Positions 28,512-37,092 of a stretch of 64,000 nucleotides of DNA are shown here, piece after piece. Source of the stretch: Chlorobiota bacterium (GTDB lineage Bacteria > Bacteroidota > Ignavibacteria > OLB7); assembly GCA_016700335.1 (NCBI GenBank), contig CP065014.1:62001-126000 (forward strand), written 5' to 3'. Position 1 is the first letter of the stretch; each line of letters begins with the position of its first letter. The notes under the pieces were generated by a model. That model saw only the letters and a list, made by a program, of their open reading frames with translations. It was not told the DNA's origin and made no database searches. Both the position numbers and the translations under genes were made by a program.

Positions 28512-30785
28512 ATGAATAATAAAATACGAAAAGAAGACGCATTACATTACCATTCTAAAGGTCGACCTGGTAAAATACAGGTTATACCTACTAAAGAATA
28601 TAGTTCTCAACTTGATTTATCTTTAGCTTATTCACCTGGTGTAGCTGAACCATGTTTAGAAATAGCTAAAAATGAAGATGATGTTTATAAATATACTGCA
28701 AAAGGAAATCTTGTGGCTGTTATTAGTAATGGTACTGCTGTTTTAGGTCTTGGTGATATAGGACCAAAAGCAAGTAAACCGGTAATGGAAGGTAAAGGAC
28801 TGCTTTTTAAAATATATGCTGATATAGATGTATTTGATATAGAACTTGATACTAAAGATGTAGATGAATTTGTAAGAACTGTTAAAATTTTAGAGCCAAC
28901 TTTTGGTGGAATAAATTTAGAAGATATTAAATCACCTGAATGTTTTGAAATTGAAAGAAAACTTAAAGAAATTCTATCAATTCCAGTAATGCATGATGAT
29001 CAACACGGTACAGCTATTATTAGCTCTGCAGCTTTACTGAATGCTCTTGAAATTGTAGATAAAAAAATAGATGAAATAAGAATAGTTGTTTCAGGAGCAG
29101 GTGCCTCAGCAATATCATGTACCAAACTTTACAAATCATTAGGTGTTAGATTTGATCAAATTGATATGTTTGATAGTAAAGGGCATATAAATAGCTTAAG
29201 GAGTGATTTAGATGAAATGAAAAAAGAATTTATTTCTCCAAGAAATTATAATTCTTTAAATGAAGCAATGGTTGGTGCAGATCTATTTTTAGGTTTGTCA
29301 AAAGCTAATTTGGTATCACAAGATATGGTTCGTTCTATGTCTGTAAACCCAATTGTATTTGCTATGGCTAATCCTGATCCAGAAATTACATATCCAGAAG
29401 CTATTGCTGCTAGACCAGATGTTATAATGGCTACCGGACGATCAGATTATCCAAACCAAGTAAATAATGTACTAGGTTTTCCGTTTATTTTTCGAGGTGC
29501 TTTAGATGTAAGAGCAAGTGAAATTAATGAACAAATGAAACTTGCTGCAGTGCATGCACTTGCTGAATTAGCTAAAAAGCCAGTTCCAGATATTGTAAAT
29601 TTAGCATACAATGAAATAAATTTATCATTTGGTAAAAATTATATTATCCCAAAACCAGTTGATCCACGACTACTTACAAATATTGCTCCAGCAGTTGCTA
29701 AAGCTGCAATGGATTCTGGTGTTGCCAAATTGCATATGAAGAACTGGGACTTATATTCACAAGAGTTAGAGAAAAGACTAGGTCAAGACAATCAAATTAC
29801 AAAAGTAATAATTAGCAAAGCTCGTAAAAACCCTAAAAAAGTTGTATTCGCAGATGCTGAAAACCTTCAAGTGCTAAAAGCTGCTCAACAAGTAAGAGAC
29901 GAAGGGATAGCTTTTCCAGTATTATTAGGTAATTCAAGTAATATTAATGAGTTAGCAAAACTCAATAATATCGATTTAAGTGAGATAACAATTATGAATC
30001 CTTATGATCAAATTCAAGAAGAAAGATTATTGAAATTTTCTGAAATGTTCTTTAATAAGAGGCAACGAAAAGGTGTTAATGCAGCCGAAGCCAAAAAAAT
30101 GATGTCATTTCGTAATTACTTCGGATCAATGTTAGTTGAAACAGGCGAAGCAGACGCCCTTATTTCTGGTCTAACAAGAAGTTATCCAGATACAATTCGA
30201 CCAGCACTTCAAGTAATAGGAAAAGAGGTAGGAGTTACAAAAGTTTCAGGAATGTATATCCTTTTAACTAAAAAAGGTCCACTTTTTTTAGCAGATACAA
30301 CAGTTAATTTTAATCCAACTGTTTCTGAAATAGTTGAAATAACTGAATTAACATCAAAAGCAATTCAAAGGTTTAATATCAAGCCAAGAATTGCACTTGT
30401 TACTTATTCTAATTTTGGCAGTGCCAAAGGTGAAGATGCAGAAAAGATGAGTAAAGCTACAGCAATTCTTCAATCAAAGCATCCAGATTTGGTTGTTGAT
30501 GGGGAAATGCAAGCTCATTTAGCATTAGATTCTGAACAAATGAGAATCAATCACCCTTTTTCTCATTTTGCATATGGTGAAGCAAATACTTTAATTTTCC
30601 CAAATCTTTCTGTTAGTAATGTTGCTTGTAATTTATTAAAAGAATTAGCAGATTGTGAGGCAATTGGACCAATTCTACTTGGATTGAATAAACCAGTTCA
30701 TGTTTTACAATTAGGTAGTACTGTTAGAGAAATTGTCAATATGGTAGCAATTGCTGTTGTTGAATCTCAAATGAGAAAAATGTAA
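28512..30785 (+). CDS. maeB: NADP-dependent malic enzyme, MaeB type with phosphotransacetylase-like domain
   Basis: The 757-residue protein decarboxylates malate to pyruvate, giving NADPH. Residues 1 to about 160 form the malic enzyme domain (SLAYSPGVAEPC, then GNLVAVISNGTAVLGLG and PVMHDDQHGTAIIS). The following NAD(P)-binding domain has the fingerprint VVSGAGASAI and the FAMANPDPEI motif. From about residue 430 the C-terminus is phosphotransacetylase-like (SGLTRSYPDTIRPALQVIG and a final LGLNKPVHVLQLGSTVREIVNM). In known MaeB enzymes this domain has a regulatory role and responds to acetyl-CoA. Full length, no disruption. It is followed 69 bp later by a DegT-type aminotransferase, perhaps co-transcribed. 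Confidence 0.96.
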   Translation: MNNKIRKEDALHYHSKGRPGKIQVIPTKEYSSQLDLSLAYSPGVAEPCLEIAKNEDDVYKYTAKGNLVAVISNGTAVLGLGDIGPKASKPVMEGKGLLFKIYADIDVFDIELDTKDVDEFVRTVKILEPTFGGINLEDIKSPECFEIERKLKEILSIPVMHDDQHGTAIISSAALLNALEIVDKKIDEIRIVVSGAGASAISCTKLYKSLGVRFDQIDMFDSKGHINSLRSDLDEMKKEFISPRNYNSLNEAMVGADLFLGLSKANLVSQDMVRSMSVNPIVFAMANPDPEITYPEAIAARPDVIMATGRSDYPNQVNNVLGFPFIFRGALDVRASEINEQMKLAAVHALAELAKKPVPDIVNLAYNEINLSFGKNYIIPKPVDPRLLTNIAPAVAKAAMDSGVAKLHMKNWDLYSQELEKRLGQDNQITKVIISKARKNPKKVVFADAENLQVLKAAQQVRDEGIAFPVLLGNSSNINELAKLNNIDLSEITIMNPYDQIQEERLLKFSEMFFNKRQRKGVNAAEAKKMMSFRNYFGSMLVETGEADALISGLTRSYPDTIRPALQVIGKEVGVTKVSGMYILLTKKGPLFLADTTVNFNPTVSEIVEITELTSKAIQRFNIKPRIALVTYSNFGSAKGEDAEKMSKATAILQSKHPDLVVDGEMQAHLALDSEQMRINHPFSHFAYGEANTLIFPNLSVSNVACNLLKELADCEAIGPILLGLNKPVHVLQLGSTVREIVNMVAIAVVESQMRKM

Positions 30786-30854
30786 ATTTTTTTGTAAAAT
30801 TTGTTGTAGAATTTCATTCATTTTTTTATTGTTTTAATTTAATTCCTGAATTAA

Positions 30855-32003
30855 TTGAAAATACCATTATTAGATTTACAAGCTCAGTATTCTACTTATC
30901 AAGAATTAGCTGAGGAAAGAGTATTAAAAGTTATGCGATCTCAAAGAGCCATTTTAGGTGATGAGACTAATCAGCTTGAGAATTCTGTATCTGAGTATAT
31001 AGGAACCAAATATTCATTAGGAGTATCTAGTGGAACAGATGCATTATTGTTAGCTTTGATGGGACTTGGAATGTCATTGAATGATGAAATAATTATGCCA
31101 ACATTTAGTTTCTTTGCTACAGCTGGTACTGTAGCAAGGTTAGGTGCAAAGCCTGTTTTAGCAGATGTAGATTTTAATTCATATAATATTTCAGTTAATG
31201 AGATTGAAAAATTAATAACTCCAAATACTAAGGCTATTATGCCAGTACATTTATTTGGACAAAGTGCAGAAATGGATGTAATTATGAATATAGCCTCTAA
31301 GTATAATCTTTTTGTTGTTGAAGATTGTGCTCAATCAATAGGTGCAAATTATAAAGATGGAAGAAAAACAGGATCAATTGGAGATGTTGGCTGTTTTAGT
31401 TTCTATCCAACAAAAAATTTAGGTGCAATTGGAGATGCTGGGTTAGTAACAACTAATAATAAAGAACTTTATGATAAAATGAAAATTATGCGTGTACATG
31501 GTGGTGAGCCTAAGTATTATCATCAAGTTTTGGGGGGAAATTTTAGGATTGATGAAATTCAATCAGCAGTTTTGAATGTTAAATTACCTTATTTAAACTC
31601 GTGGAGCAACAAAAGAAAATCAAATGCATCTGAGTATAAAAAATTATTTATACAAAAAGAAATTTCAGATGAAACGATAATTTTTTCAAACTCAAATAAA
31701 ATTATTTTGCCTCAGTTTGTTTATGATGTTGAGAATAATCATATAATGAATCAATTTGTGGTAAGAGTTGAACAAAGAGATAAGCTTAAAGTATTTCTAG
31801 ACAATAAGAATATAGGGAACGAAATTTATTATCCAGTATGTTTTCATGAACAAAAATGTTTTGATTATTTAGGGTATAAAAAAGGTGATTTCCCAAATTC
31901 AGAACTTATAGCAAGCCAAGTTTTAGCTCTACCTATTTATCCTGAACTTAATCTTCATCAAATCAATTATGTTGTTGATTCTATTGTTGAATTTTTTAAA
32001 TAA
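30855..32003 (+). CDS. DegT/DnrJ/EryC1/StrS-family aminotransferase
   Basis: Members of this family use PLP to put an amino group onto a nucleotide-linked keto-sugar. The 382-residue protein begins with the family pattern IPLLDLQAQY; SSGTDALLLAL (58-68) binds the cofactor phosphate, VEDCAQSIGA holds the ring-contacting Asp, and Lys187 in FYPTKNLGAIGDAG is the expected Schiff-base lysine. The start is TTG at 30855: an in-frame stop lies immediately upstream and the first Met otherwise available is too late. No sugar-nucleotide genes flank it, so its substrate (surface polysaccharide or lipid sugar) is a guess. Confidence 0.93.
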   Translation: MKIPLLDLQAQYSTYQELAEERVLKVMRSQRAILGDETNQLENSVSEYIGTKYSLGVSSGTDALLLALMGLGMSLNDEIIMPTFSFFATAGTVARLGAKPVLADVDFNSYNISVNEIEKLITPNTKAIMPVHLFGQSAEMDVIMNIASKYNLFVVEDCAQSIGANYKDGRKTGSIGDVGCFSFYPTKNLGAIGDAGLVTTNNKELYDKMKIMRVHGGEPKYYHQVLGGNFRIDEIQSAVLNVKLPYLNSWSNKRKSNASEYKKLFIQKEISDETIIFSNSNKIILPQFVYDVENNHIMNQFVVRVEQRDKLKVFLDNKNIGNEIYYPVCFHEQKCFDYLGYKKGDFPNSELIASQVLALPIYPELNLHQINYVVDSIVEFFK

Positions 32004-32052
32004 AAAAAATTTGCAATAAGTATCAATTTTTAAAAATCAATTGTACAATAAA

Positions 32053-32790
32053 TTATGAGACTTCTGGGTTTCTAAATTTAATTATTTTCATAATATGAAG
32101 TACTTTTAGAATTGGATAAGTTGGATCTATTTCCCACCATTTTACCCCAAAATTATATCGATTTGGATGTTTATGATGATTGTTTTGAAATAATTCCCCT
32201 AACATTAAAAAATCAAAAACTAATGAATTTTTAGAATTATCATTAATGTTGTAATTCCTATATCCATATTTATGACCACACCAATTTACAGTTGCACCAT
32301 GTATTGGTCCAATTAAAAAATGAATAGGAAGCAATAAAAACCACCAAGGAGAGTTAGCAAAGTATGAATAGATTGAGGTGTAGAGTACTCCCCAACTAAT
32401 TCTAGAATATAAAGAATCACCAAATTTATCTAAAGACTTCCAAACAGGATAACTCCCTAAAAATTTATCAGAAACTTTTAGAGTATTTTGAACTAAACCA
32501 GAATAAATATCCTTTGTATGCATCATCATTGAAATCACATCTTTGTAAAAAACAGGGGAATGAGGATCTTGCTCAGTATCAGAATATGTATGGTGCATTC
32601 TATGAAGAATTGCATATGCACTAGGGACTAAATAGGAAGAACCTAATGCAAAATATGTAGAAATGTAAAAGAATTTTTCCCATCCTTTACTCATTGTAAA
32701 CATTTTATGAGATGCATATCTATGAAGAAACATGGTTTGAAAAAATAATGAAACAAACCAATGTGTTAGAAAAAAAACAATAATTATCAT
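32053..32790 (-). CDS. Membrane fatty-acid desaturase (delta-9 acyl desaturase type)
   Basis: This 245-residue integral membrane di-iron enzyme has the three His boxes of acyl-CoA/acyl-lipid desaturases: HRYASH (23-28), HRMHH (63-67) and HHKH (205-208) followed by NRYNFG. It should introduce a cis double bond into a saturated acyl chain, adjusting membrane fluidity. It is shorter than the eukaryotic enzymes and has no fused cytochrome b5, as usual in bacteria. It converges on the aminotransferase gene (50 bp between stops). Confidence 0.92.
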   Translation of the reverse strand: MIIIVFFLTHWFVSLFFQTMFLHRYASHKMFTMSKGWEKFFYISTYFALGSSYLVPSAYAILHRMHHTYSDTEQDPHSPVFYKDVISMMMHTKDIYSGLVQNTLKVSDKFLGSYPVWKSLDKFGDSLYSRISWGVLYTSIYSYFANSPWWFLLLPIHFLIGPIHGATVNWCGHKYGYRNYNINDNSKNSLVFDFLMLGELFQNNHHKHPNRYNFGVKWWEIDPTYPILKVLHIMKIIKFRNPEVS

Positions 32791-32846
32791 ACTATATATA
32801 AGAAAATAAAAGGAAAATGAAAAATGAAAAAAGATTTGATTTGTTT

Positions 32847-33305
32847 TCAGAATTTTTCTCTTTTTGATTTAAAAAATTGTTTTAAAAGAATTGAACAATC
32901 TGTATCTAAAACGCCACCAAGAGTATTGACTCTATGATTAAGTGAATTACTATTTGTAATGTTTATAACAGTTCCAGTTGCTCCGGCATGTACATCGTAA
33001 GCACCAAAAACTAATTGTTTTAATTTTGTGTTAACCATTGCCCCAGCACACATAGAACAAGGTTCTAAAGTAACGTACAAAGTACATTCATTCAGATACT
33101 TTTTGCCTAATATTCTGCATGCTTCACTAATAGCTAAAAATTCAGCATGAGCAGTAGCATTTTTCAATTTTTCAGTTTGATTATGAGTTGCAACTATAAT
33201 TTCTGAACCTATTGAAATAACTGCTCCAATTGGAACTTCATTGTTTAACAAAGCTAATTCAGCAACTTCAAGAGCTTTTCTCATTAGAGAAGTATGCAAT
33301 AACAT
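32847..33305 (-). CDS. tadA: tRNA-specific adenosine deaminase TadA
   Basis: TadA deaminates A34 to inosine in tRNA-Arg(ACG), allowing it to read CGU, CGC and CGA. The 152-residue protein has the zinc deaminase motif HAE (His53, Glu55) and PCSMC (Cys83 and Cys86), then GAYDVHAGATG, which is typical of TadA rather than other cytidine deaminases. It lies 56 bp upstream of the desaturase on the same strand, and its transcription start lies just beyond the terminator of the tRNA-Asp gene. Confidence 0.95.
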   Translation of the reverse strand: MLLHTSLMRKALEVAELALLNNEVPIGAVISIGSEIIVATHNQTEKLKNATAHAEFLAISEACRILGKKYLNECTLYVTLEPCSMCAGAMVNTKLKQLVFGAYDVHAGATGTVINITNSNSLNHRVNTLGGVLDTDCSILLKQFFKSKREKF

Positions 33306-33341
33306 CAGATATTATTTAATAATTAGGACTAATCAAATAAA

Positions 33342-33380
33342 ATAAAAAACGTCAGCCTTAATTGAAATAAGACCGACGTT
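33342..33380 (-). terminator. Terminator of tRNA-Asp
   Basis: On the minus strand a 13-base arm AACGTCGGTCTTA pairs with TAAGGCTGACGTT (two G-U pairs) around a 7-base loop, and is followed by T-rich sequence. It lies 9 bp after the mature 3' end of the tRNA. Confidence 0.85.
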
Positions 33381-33389
33381 AAACAATTG

Positions 33390-33463
33390 CGGAACGGACG
33401 AGACTCGAACTCGCGACCTCCTGCGTGACAGGCAGGCATTCTAACCAACTGAACTACCGCTCC
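33390..33463 (-). tRNA. tRNA-Asp (GTC)
   Basis: The reverse strand folds into a full cloverleaf of 74 nt. The acceptor stem pairs GGAGCGG with CCGTTCC (one G-U), the D arm contains AGTTCAGTTGGTTAGAA, and the anticodon stem-loop is CCTGC-CTGTCAC-GCAGG with anticodon GTC. The T loop is GTTCGAGTC. The discriminator is G and CCA is not encoded. A CAAATTTA box (33478-33485, TAAATTTG on the minus strand) 14 bp upstream is a likely -7 element. Confidence 0.98.
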
Positions 33464-33593
33464 GTAATTTTGGATTGCAAATTTAATGAATAAATCTTGA
33501 TTGAAAAAATTAAATACAATATTAATTTTAAAAATAATATTCAAAATTAAAAAAATATAAATTTGCCAAATATTTTATATAAGTTTCGGAGAT

Positions 33594-33634
33594 AAAAAAG
33601 CCGTAGAATATATGATTAAAATATTCAAACGGCT
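33594..33634 (-). terminator. Terminator of the HU gene
   Basis: Read on the minus strand, AAGCCGT and ACGGCTT form the base of a stem extended by GAATAT/ATATTC, followed by six U residues. It lies about 20 bp after the HU stop codon. Confidence 0.82.
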
Positions 33635-33652
33635 TGAAACCCTAAAGTTAAA

Positions 33653-33937
33653 TTACTTCTTTTTATTATTAACAGTATCTTTCAAACCTTTTCCAGCCTT
33701 GAATGTAGGAACTTTTCTAGCTGAAATTTTTATTGCTTCACCAGTACGTGGATTTTTTCCAGCGCGAGCTTTACGTGCAGAAACTCCAAAAGTACCAAAG
33801 CCAATTAACTGAACAGTTCCACCCTTTTTAAGCTCAGCTTTTACTGAATCAATAATACCATTAAGAGAAGCTTCAGTGCTAGATTTTGTTTGACCAGTTT
33901 TCTTTGCAACCGATTCAATTAGTTGTTGTTTGTTCAT
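33653..33937 (-). CDS. HU-family histone-like DNA-binding protein
   Basis: HU dimers bend and compact DNA. The 94-residue protein begins MNKQQLIESVAKKTG and contains GFGTFGVSARKARAGKNPRTGEAI, the beta-arm region with the conserved RxGRNP-like turn, and then KVPTFKAGKGLKD. I start it at 33937, which gives the normal HU length. An open frame continues 27 codons upstream, but the promoter (33988-34019) falls inside that stretch, which excludes it. HU and IHF subunits cannot be told apart with certainty; the lack of a partner gene favours HU. Confidence 0.95.
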   Translation of the reverse strand: MNKQQLIESVAKKTGQTKSSTEASLNGIIDSVKAELKKGGTVQLIGFGTFGVSARKARAGKNPRTGEAIKISARKVPTFKAGKGLKDTVNNKKK

Positions 33938-33987
33938 TAGTTTATTAAAATTTGTGATAGTTGGAAATAGTTCAAAATTATTTTTCG

Positions 33988-34019
33988 CAAATCTAATATC
34001 CATTATTGAATTACACAAA
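33988..34019 (-). promoter_or_regulatory. Promoter of the HU gene (TTTG-N20-TAGATTTG)
   Basis: On the minus strand TTTG (34016-34019) is followed by exactly 20 bases and TAGATTTG (33988-33995), an exact match to the Bacteroidota -33/-7 consensus. Transcription should start near 33981, about 44 bases before the HU ATG. Confidence 0.8.
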
Positions 34020-34077
34020 TGTTTATTTCTTAATAGATATGATAAAGACTTGATTAAATGAATATCTAGTATAAAAA

Positions 34078-35115
34078 CTAAACATTTAAGTTATCTCTTC
34101 TAAGATTTAGATTTTTTCTAAATAAATTAAAAATATAAGGTTCATTTTTTAATTCTATATTTTTATTCGACAATTTAATTAAACTCATAAAACTATTATT
34201 ATCTTTAAGTACATCATATAGAAGATAATTATTTGTTGCTGGTAAAATATTTTTAATAGTAAAGATATTTGTTTTTTTTAATTCTTTAGAAATAGAAATT
34301 GATAACATTTCTGTAGCTTTTAGTTTAGCATCTAATGAATAACCTGCAATATGCGGAGTAATAATATCACATAAATTAAATAGATTTAAATTAAAAAAAG
34401 GTTCTTCTTCCCAAACATCTAATATTGCAGATGTAATTGTTTTGTTATTAAGGGCTTTTATAAGAGCCATTGAATCAACAACTCCACCTCTAGAAGTATT
34501 TATTAAAGTAGCATTTTTCTTCATTGACGATAAGAAATCATTATCTACTAAATGATAAGTTTCATATTCTTGCCTCCTAGTAAGTGGTACATGAAGTGTG
34601 ATTATATCACAATCAAAAATTTCAGTTAAAGAAGATGATTTAAAATTATTTGATGCTAATTGCTTAGGTGGATCATAAACAACTATATTAAAACCTAAAT
34701 TAATTGCAACTTTCGAAACTATATTCCCAATTCTACCCATACCAATTATTCCTAATTTCAAATTATCATGCTTTAAATAGTATTTATTTAGAATAAAAAT
34801 TAAACAACTTTGAATGTATTCAGCAACCGCAATTGAATTCGCACCTTCTGATGTAAATAATTTTATATTATTTTTTGCTAAATATTCTAAATCAATGTTG
34901 TCAGTTCCTGTTGTGGCTGTACAAATAATTTTTATATTTGAATTTTTTAGAAGAGTTTCGTCAATTTTTGTCACCGATCTTATAATCAATAAATTTGCAT
35001 CTTCTAACAAATTGTTCTTTATATCTAAAGTTGGAATTAGTTTTAACTCACCAAATTGAGAAAAAGCTTCTTGAGCAAAAAGGATAGATTCATCACACAA
35101 AATTAAAGGATTCAT
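34078..35115 (-). CDS. pdxB: 4-phosphoerythronate dehydrogenase (PdxB-like)
   Basis: PdxB oxidises 4-phosphoerythronate in the DXP-dependent route to pyridoxal phosphate. The 345-residue NAD-dependent hydroxyacid dehydrogenase has the PdxB-like N-terminal block RSVTKIDETLL, TATTGTDNID and EGANSIAVAEY, the NAD-binding fingerprint GIIGMGRIG, the SRGG segment with the catalytic Arg, and the late ITPHIAGYS His. Ordinary serine-pathway SerA proteins lack the EGANSIAVAEY pattern. The E. coli enzyme is about 378 residues; the C-terminal dimerisation part is shorter here. It is monocistronic and divergent from a lipoprotein gene. Confidence 0.82.
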   Translation of the reverse strand: MNPLILCDESILFAQEAFSQFGELKLIPTLDIKNNLLEDANLLIIRSVTKIDETLLKNSNIKIICTATTGTDNIDLEYLAKNNIKLFTSEGANSIAVAEYIQSCLIFILNKYYLKHDNLKLGIIGMGRIGNIVSKVAINLGFNIVVYDPPKQLASNNFKSSSLTEIFDCDIITLHVPLTRRQEYETYHLVDNDFLSSMKKNATLINTSRGGVVDSMALIKALNNKTITSAILDVWEEEPFFNLNLFNLCDIITPHIAGYSLDAKLKATEMLSISISKELKKTNIFTIKNILPATNNYLLYDVLKDNNSFMSLIKLSNKNIELKNEPYIFNLFRKNLNLRRDNLNV

Positions 35116-35143
35116 TGTAGTTATATAAGTACACTTATTTTTG
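35115..35143 (+). promoter_or_regulatory. Candidate promoter of the first tandem lipoprotein gene
   Basis: TTG (35115-35117), an 18-base spacer and TATTTTTG (35136-35143) lie 17 bp before the ATG at 35161. The fit to TTG...TAnnTTTG is good. The transcript would have a leader of only about 10 bases. Confidence 0.5.
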
Positions 35144-35160
35144 TAAAAAAATTTAATTCA

Positions 35161-35904
35161 ATGAAAAACAAATTTATACTGATTGTATTAATCAATTCTT
35201 TAATTCTGATTTCTTGCAAAACACCAAAATCAGAATCAGGAAGTTTAATTCAAAAAGAAACAACAAAAGATACTACAAAAAATCCTTCAATGCAAGAAAA
35301 TGATTCTCTCATTAATTTACATAATGAAGAAATGAAAAAGGGGGAGAAAGATATTACATTAGATCAGAAGAAGCAATATAATTCAAAATCTGGTGTTATA
35401 GAAATGACAAGTACAATGATTGCAGGAATGAAACAAACAATTTACTTTGATGATTATGGATCAAAAAGAGCAACCTACATTGAAGCACCATCTACTGAAG
35501 GTGTTAAAACATCTAGGACAGCAATAATTGAAGATAAAGGTTATATAACTGTTTATGATTTAGATTCTAAAGATGGTAATAAAGCACTAGCATCTGAAGC
35601 ACAAATTGGTGTTATTGGAACAACTAGTTATGTTGCATCAAATTTAACACCTGAGATAATAAAGGAATTTGATGTAAAGTCAATTGAAGACTTTACAGTA
35701 CTTGATAAAAAATGTAAGGGTTATACTCTGATAGTTAAAGGAATAAAATCTAAAGTATGGGTTTGGGAAAGAATCCCTTTGTACATTCAAGCACAAATAG
35801 GTAATGATAGAATGATAGTAGCACAAGCAAGTTCATTAAAACTTGACATACCAGTTTCTCCAACCAAATTTCAGATACCTAATGATATTAAAATTGAAGA
35901 ATAA
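35161..35904 (+). CDS. Lipoprotein of unknown function (tandem copy 1)
   Basis: This 247-residue protein has a lipoprotein signal peptide (LILISC, Cys20) and then a charged linker. The mature domain has a pattern GVIEMTSTMIAGMKQTIYFDDYGSKR, a central glycine/beta region, then KCKGYTLIV, VWVWERIPLYIQ and a final QIPNDIKIE. The same landmarks recur in the next gene, so the two are paralogues. The beta-rich pattern resembles LolA-like or DUF4412-like folds in layout only; I cannot claim the family. It is probably anchored in the inner or outer membrane. Confidence 0.72.
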   Translation: MKNKFILIVLINSLILISCKTPKSESGSLIQKETTKDTTKNPSMQENDSLINLHNEEMKKGEKDITLDQKKQYNSKSGVIEMTSTMIAGMKQTIYFDDYGSKRATYIEAPSTEGVKTSRTAIIEDKGYITVYDLDSKDGNKALASEAQIGVIGTTSYVASNLTPEIIKEFDVKSIEDFTVLDKKCKGYTLIVKGIKSKVWVWERIPLYIQAQIGNDRMIVAQASSLKLDIPVSPTKFQIPNDIKIEE

Positions 35905-35972
35905 ATTTTAAGCTTAACGATTAATGGAATTCGTTTAAGAGTCAGTTAAAAAAATAATAAAATTAAATATAA

Positions 35973-36653
35973 ATGAGCAAATTTTTTAATTCGAGAATGT
36001 ATCTTTTTATATTAGCAATAAGTTTTTTAATAATTTCTTGTTCTAAAGAGTCACCTAAAACAGCCGGAAATAAGATTAATTCCGAAGCAAGTAAAAGTGG
36101 GGTTGTAACACGGCAATTATTAAATGTATATGCAAAAGCTGATAAATTCAAAAATAAAACAGGAAAAATGGAGATGGATTGTTCAATGGCTAAAGACATG
36201 AAATTAACATGGTGGTGGGATAATAACGGACGAAAAGAGGCTGTATTATTAGAAACTCCAAAAGAAAGAAATATGTTTCTTGTTGATAGTTCAGGTACAA
36301 CAAGCTATAATCTTGAAACCAATCAGGGTTTAAAACAAAAATCACCTGGAGGTGCATTTGGTTACTTATCTGAGTTAAGCGGAGTTTTATCAGCTTGCGA
36401 ATCTGAGGTTGGGAAAAATAAACTAGTGGTAGCAATTGAGGATAAAGTTATAATTAATAAAAAATGTAAGGGTTATAAAGTTATTGGTGCGTCAGGTTTA
36501 GATAATGTAAACGCTTGGTTATTTGATGGAATTCCAATGAGAATAGAAATTGATATGGGGAACAAGGTAATTTTTGAAGCAAAATCATTGGAAACTGATA
36601 TTACTATTACAAGTGAAAATTTTTTAATTCCAAAAAGTGTGAAACTAAAATAA
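35973..36653 (+). CDS. Lipoprotein of unknown function (tandem copy 2)
   Basis: This 226-residue protein has a lipobox IISC (Cys23) after a short hydrophobic stretch. The aligned blocks with the preceding gene are TGKMEMDCSMAKDMKLTWWWDNNGRK, then KKCKGYKVI, AWLFDGIPMRIEI, SLETDITI and LIPKSVKLK. Identity is low overall but the order and spacing are the same, indicating an old tandem duplication. The gap to copy 1 is 68 bp, so both are probably in one transcript. Role unknown. Confidence 0.72.
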   Translation: MSKFFNSRMYLFILAISFLIISCSKESPKTAGNKINSEASKSGVVTRQLLNVYAKADKFKNKTGKMEMDCSMAKDMKLTWWWDNNGRKEAVLLETPKERNMFLVDSSGTTSYNLETNQGLKQKSPGGAFGYLSELSGVLSACESEVGKNKLVVAIEDKVIINKKCKGYKVIGASGLDNVNAWLFDGIPMRIEIDMGNKVIFEAKSLETDITITSENFLIPKSVKLK

Positions 36654-36678
36654 ATTTAAAAATAATTTAAAATTTTAG

Positions 36679-36716
36679 CCGTGAAGATAACTCACGGATT
36701 GTGAAATTAATTCACA
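36679..36716. other. Two adjacent short inverted repeats upstream of the tRNA-Arg promoter
   Basis: CCGTGA-N7-TCACGG (36679-36697) and TGTGAA-N5-TTCACA (36700-36716) lie 3 bp apart, 25-60 bp after the lipoprotein stop. No T tract follows, so they are not a standard terminator. They could be a weak termination signal or regulator sites. Confidence 0.4.
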
Positions 36717-36850
36717 TAATATGGTTACTTAAAAAAGCTAAACAATGATTTTTGATTAAAATCAATGTTAAATAGTTGGCATAATTATTGATTTATACTA
36801 ATTTTTAAAAGAAATTTAATATAGTAATTGTAAAAAATCGTTACAAATAA

Positions 36851-36882
36851 TTTGTGTGAAACAAAAAACGGTGCTATATTTG
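36851..36882 (+). promoter_or_regulatory. Promoter of tRNA-Arg (TTTG-N20-TATATTTG)
   Basis: TTTG (36851-36854), exactly 20 bases, and TATATTTG (36875-36882) match the Bacteroidota consensus fully. The predicted start is near 36889, about 47 bp before the tRNA; the same transcript probably continues to the TPR protein gene. Confidence 0.8.
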
Positions 36883-36935
36883 CCTACATTCGGTCGTTTG
36901 TGAATAGGTTAAAATAAAAGTTTTTACACGTTCAT

Positions 36936-37008
36936 GCGCCCGTGGCTCAATGGATAGAGCATCAGATTCCGGTTCTGAGGGTTGGGGGTTCGATTCCCTC
37001 CGGGCGTA
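36936..37008 (+). tRNA. tRNA-Arg (CCG)
   Basis: A complete cloverleaf of 73 nt: acceptor GCGCCCG pairs with CGGGCGT (one terminal G-U), D arm GGCTCAATGGATAGAGC, anticodon stem CAGA/TCTG around TTCCGGT (anticodon CCG, reading CGG), and T arm GGGGGTTCGATTCCCTC. The discriminator is A, with no encoded CCA. Confidence 0.97.
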
Positions 37009-37092
37009 CAATAGAGCGCTTTTCTGGTAATTCGAGCACATATAAAGTAATATTAGAAAGATAGTAAATAAAAGAAATATAACAAATATTTA

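Noticed and set aside
33329..33544. 71-codon frame on the minus strand over the tRNA-Asp
   Set aside because: It overlaps the whole tRNA-Asp gene and its protein reads like a tRNA-gene translation (VRMPACHAGGREFESR), a well-known artefact.
33938..34018. N-terminal extension of the HU gene to 34018
   Set aside because: It contains the promoter and gives an untypical HU N-terminus; 33937 fits the family.
36700..36716. CRP-type operator TGTGA-N6-TCACA
   Set aside because: The spacing here is 7 rather than 6, and no activator is known; kept only as an inverted repeat.
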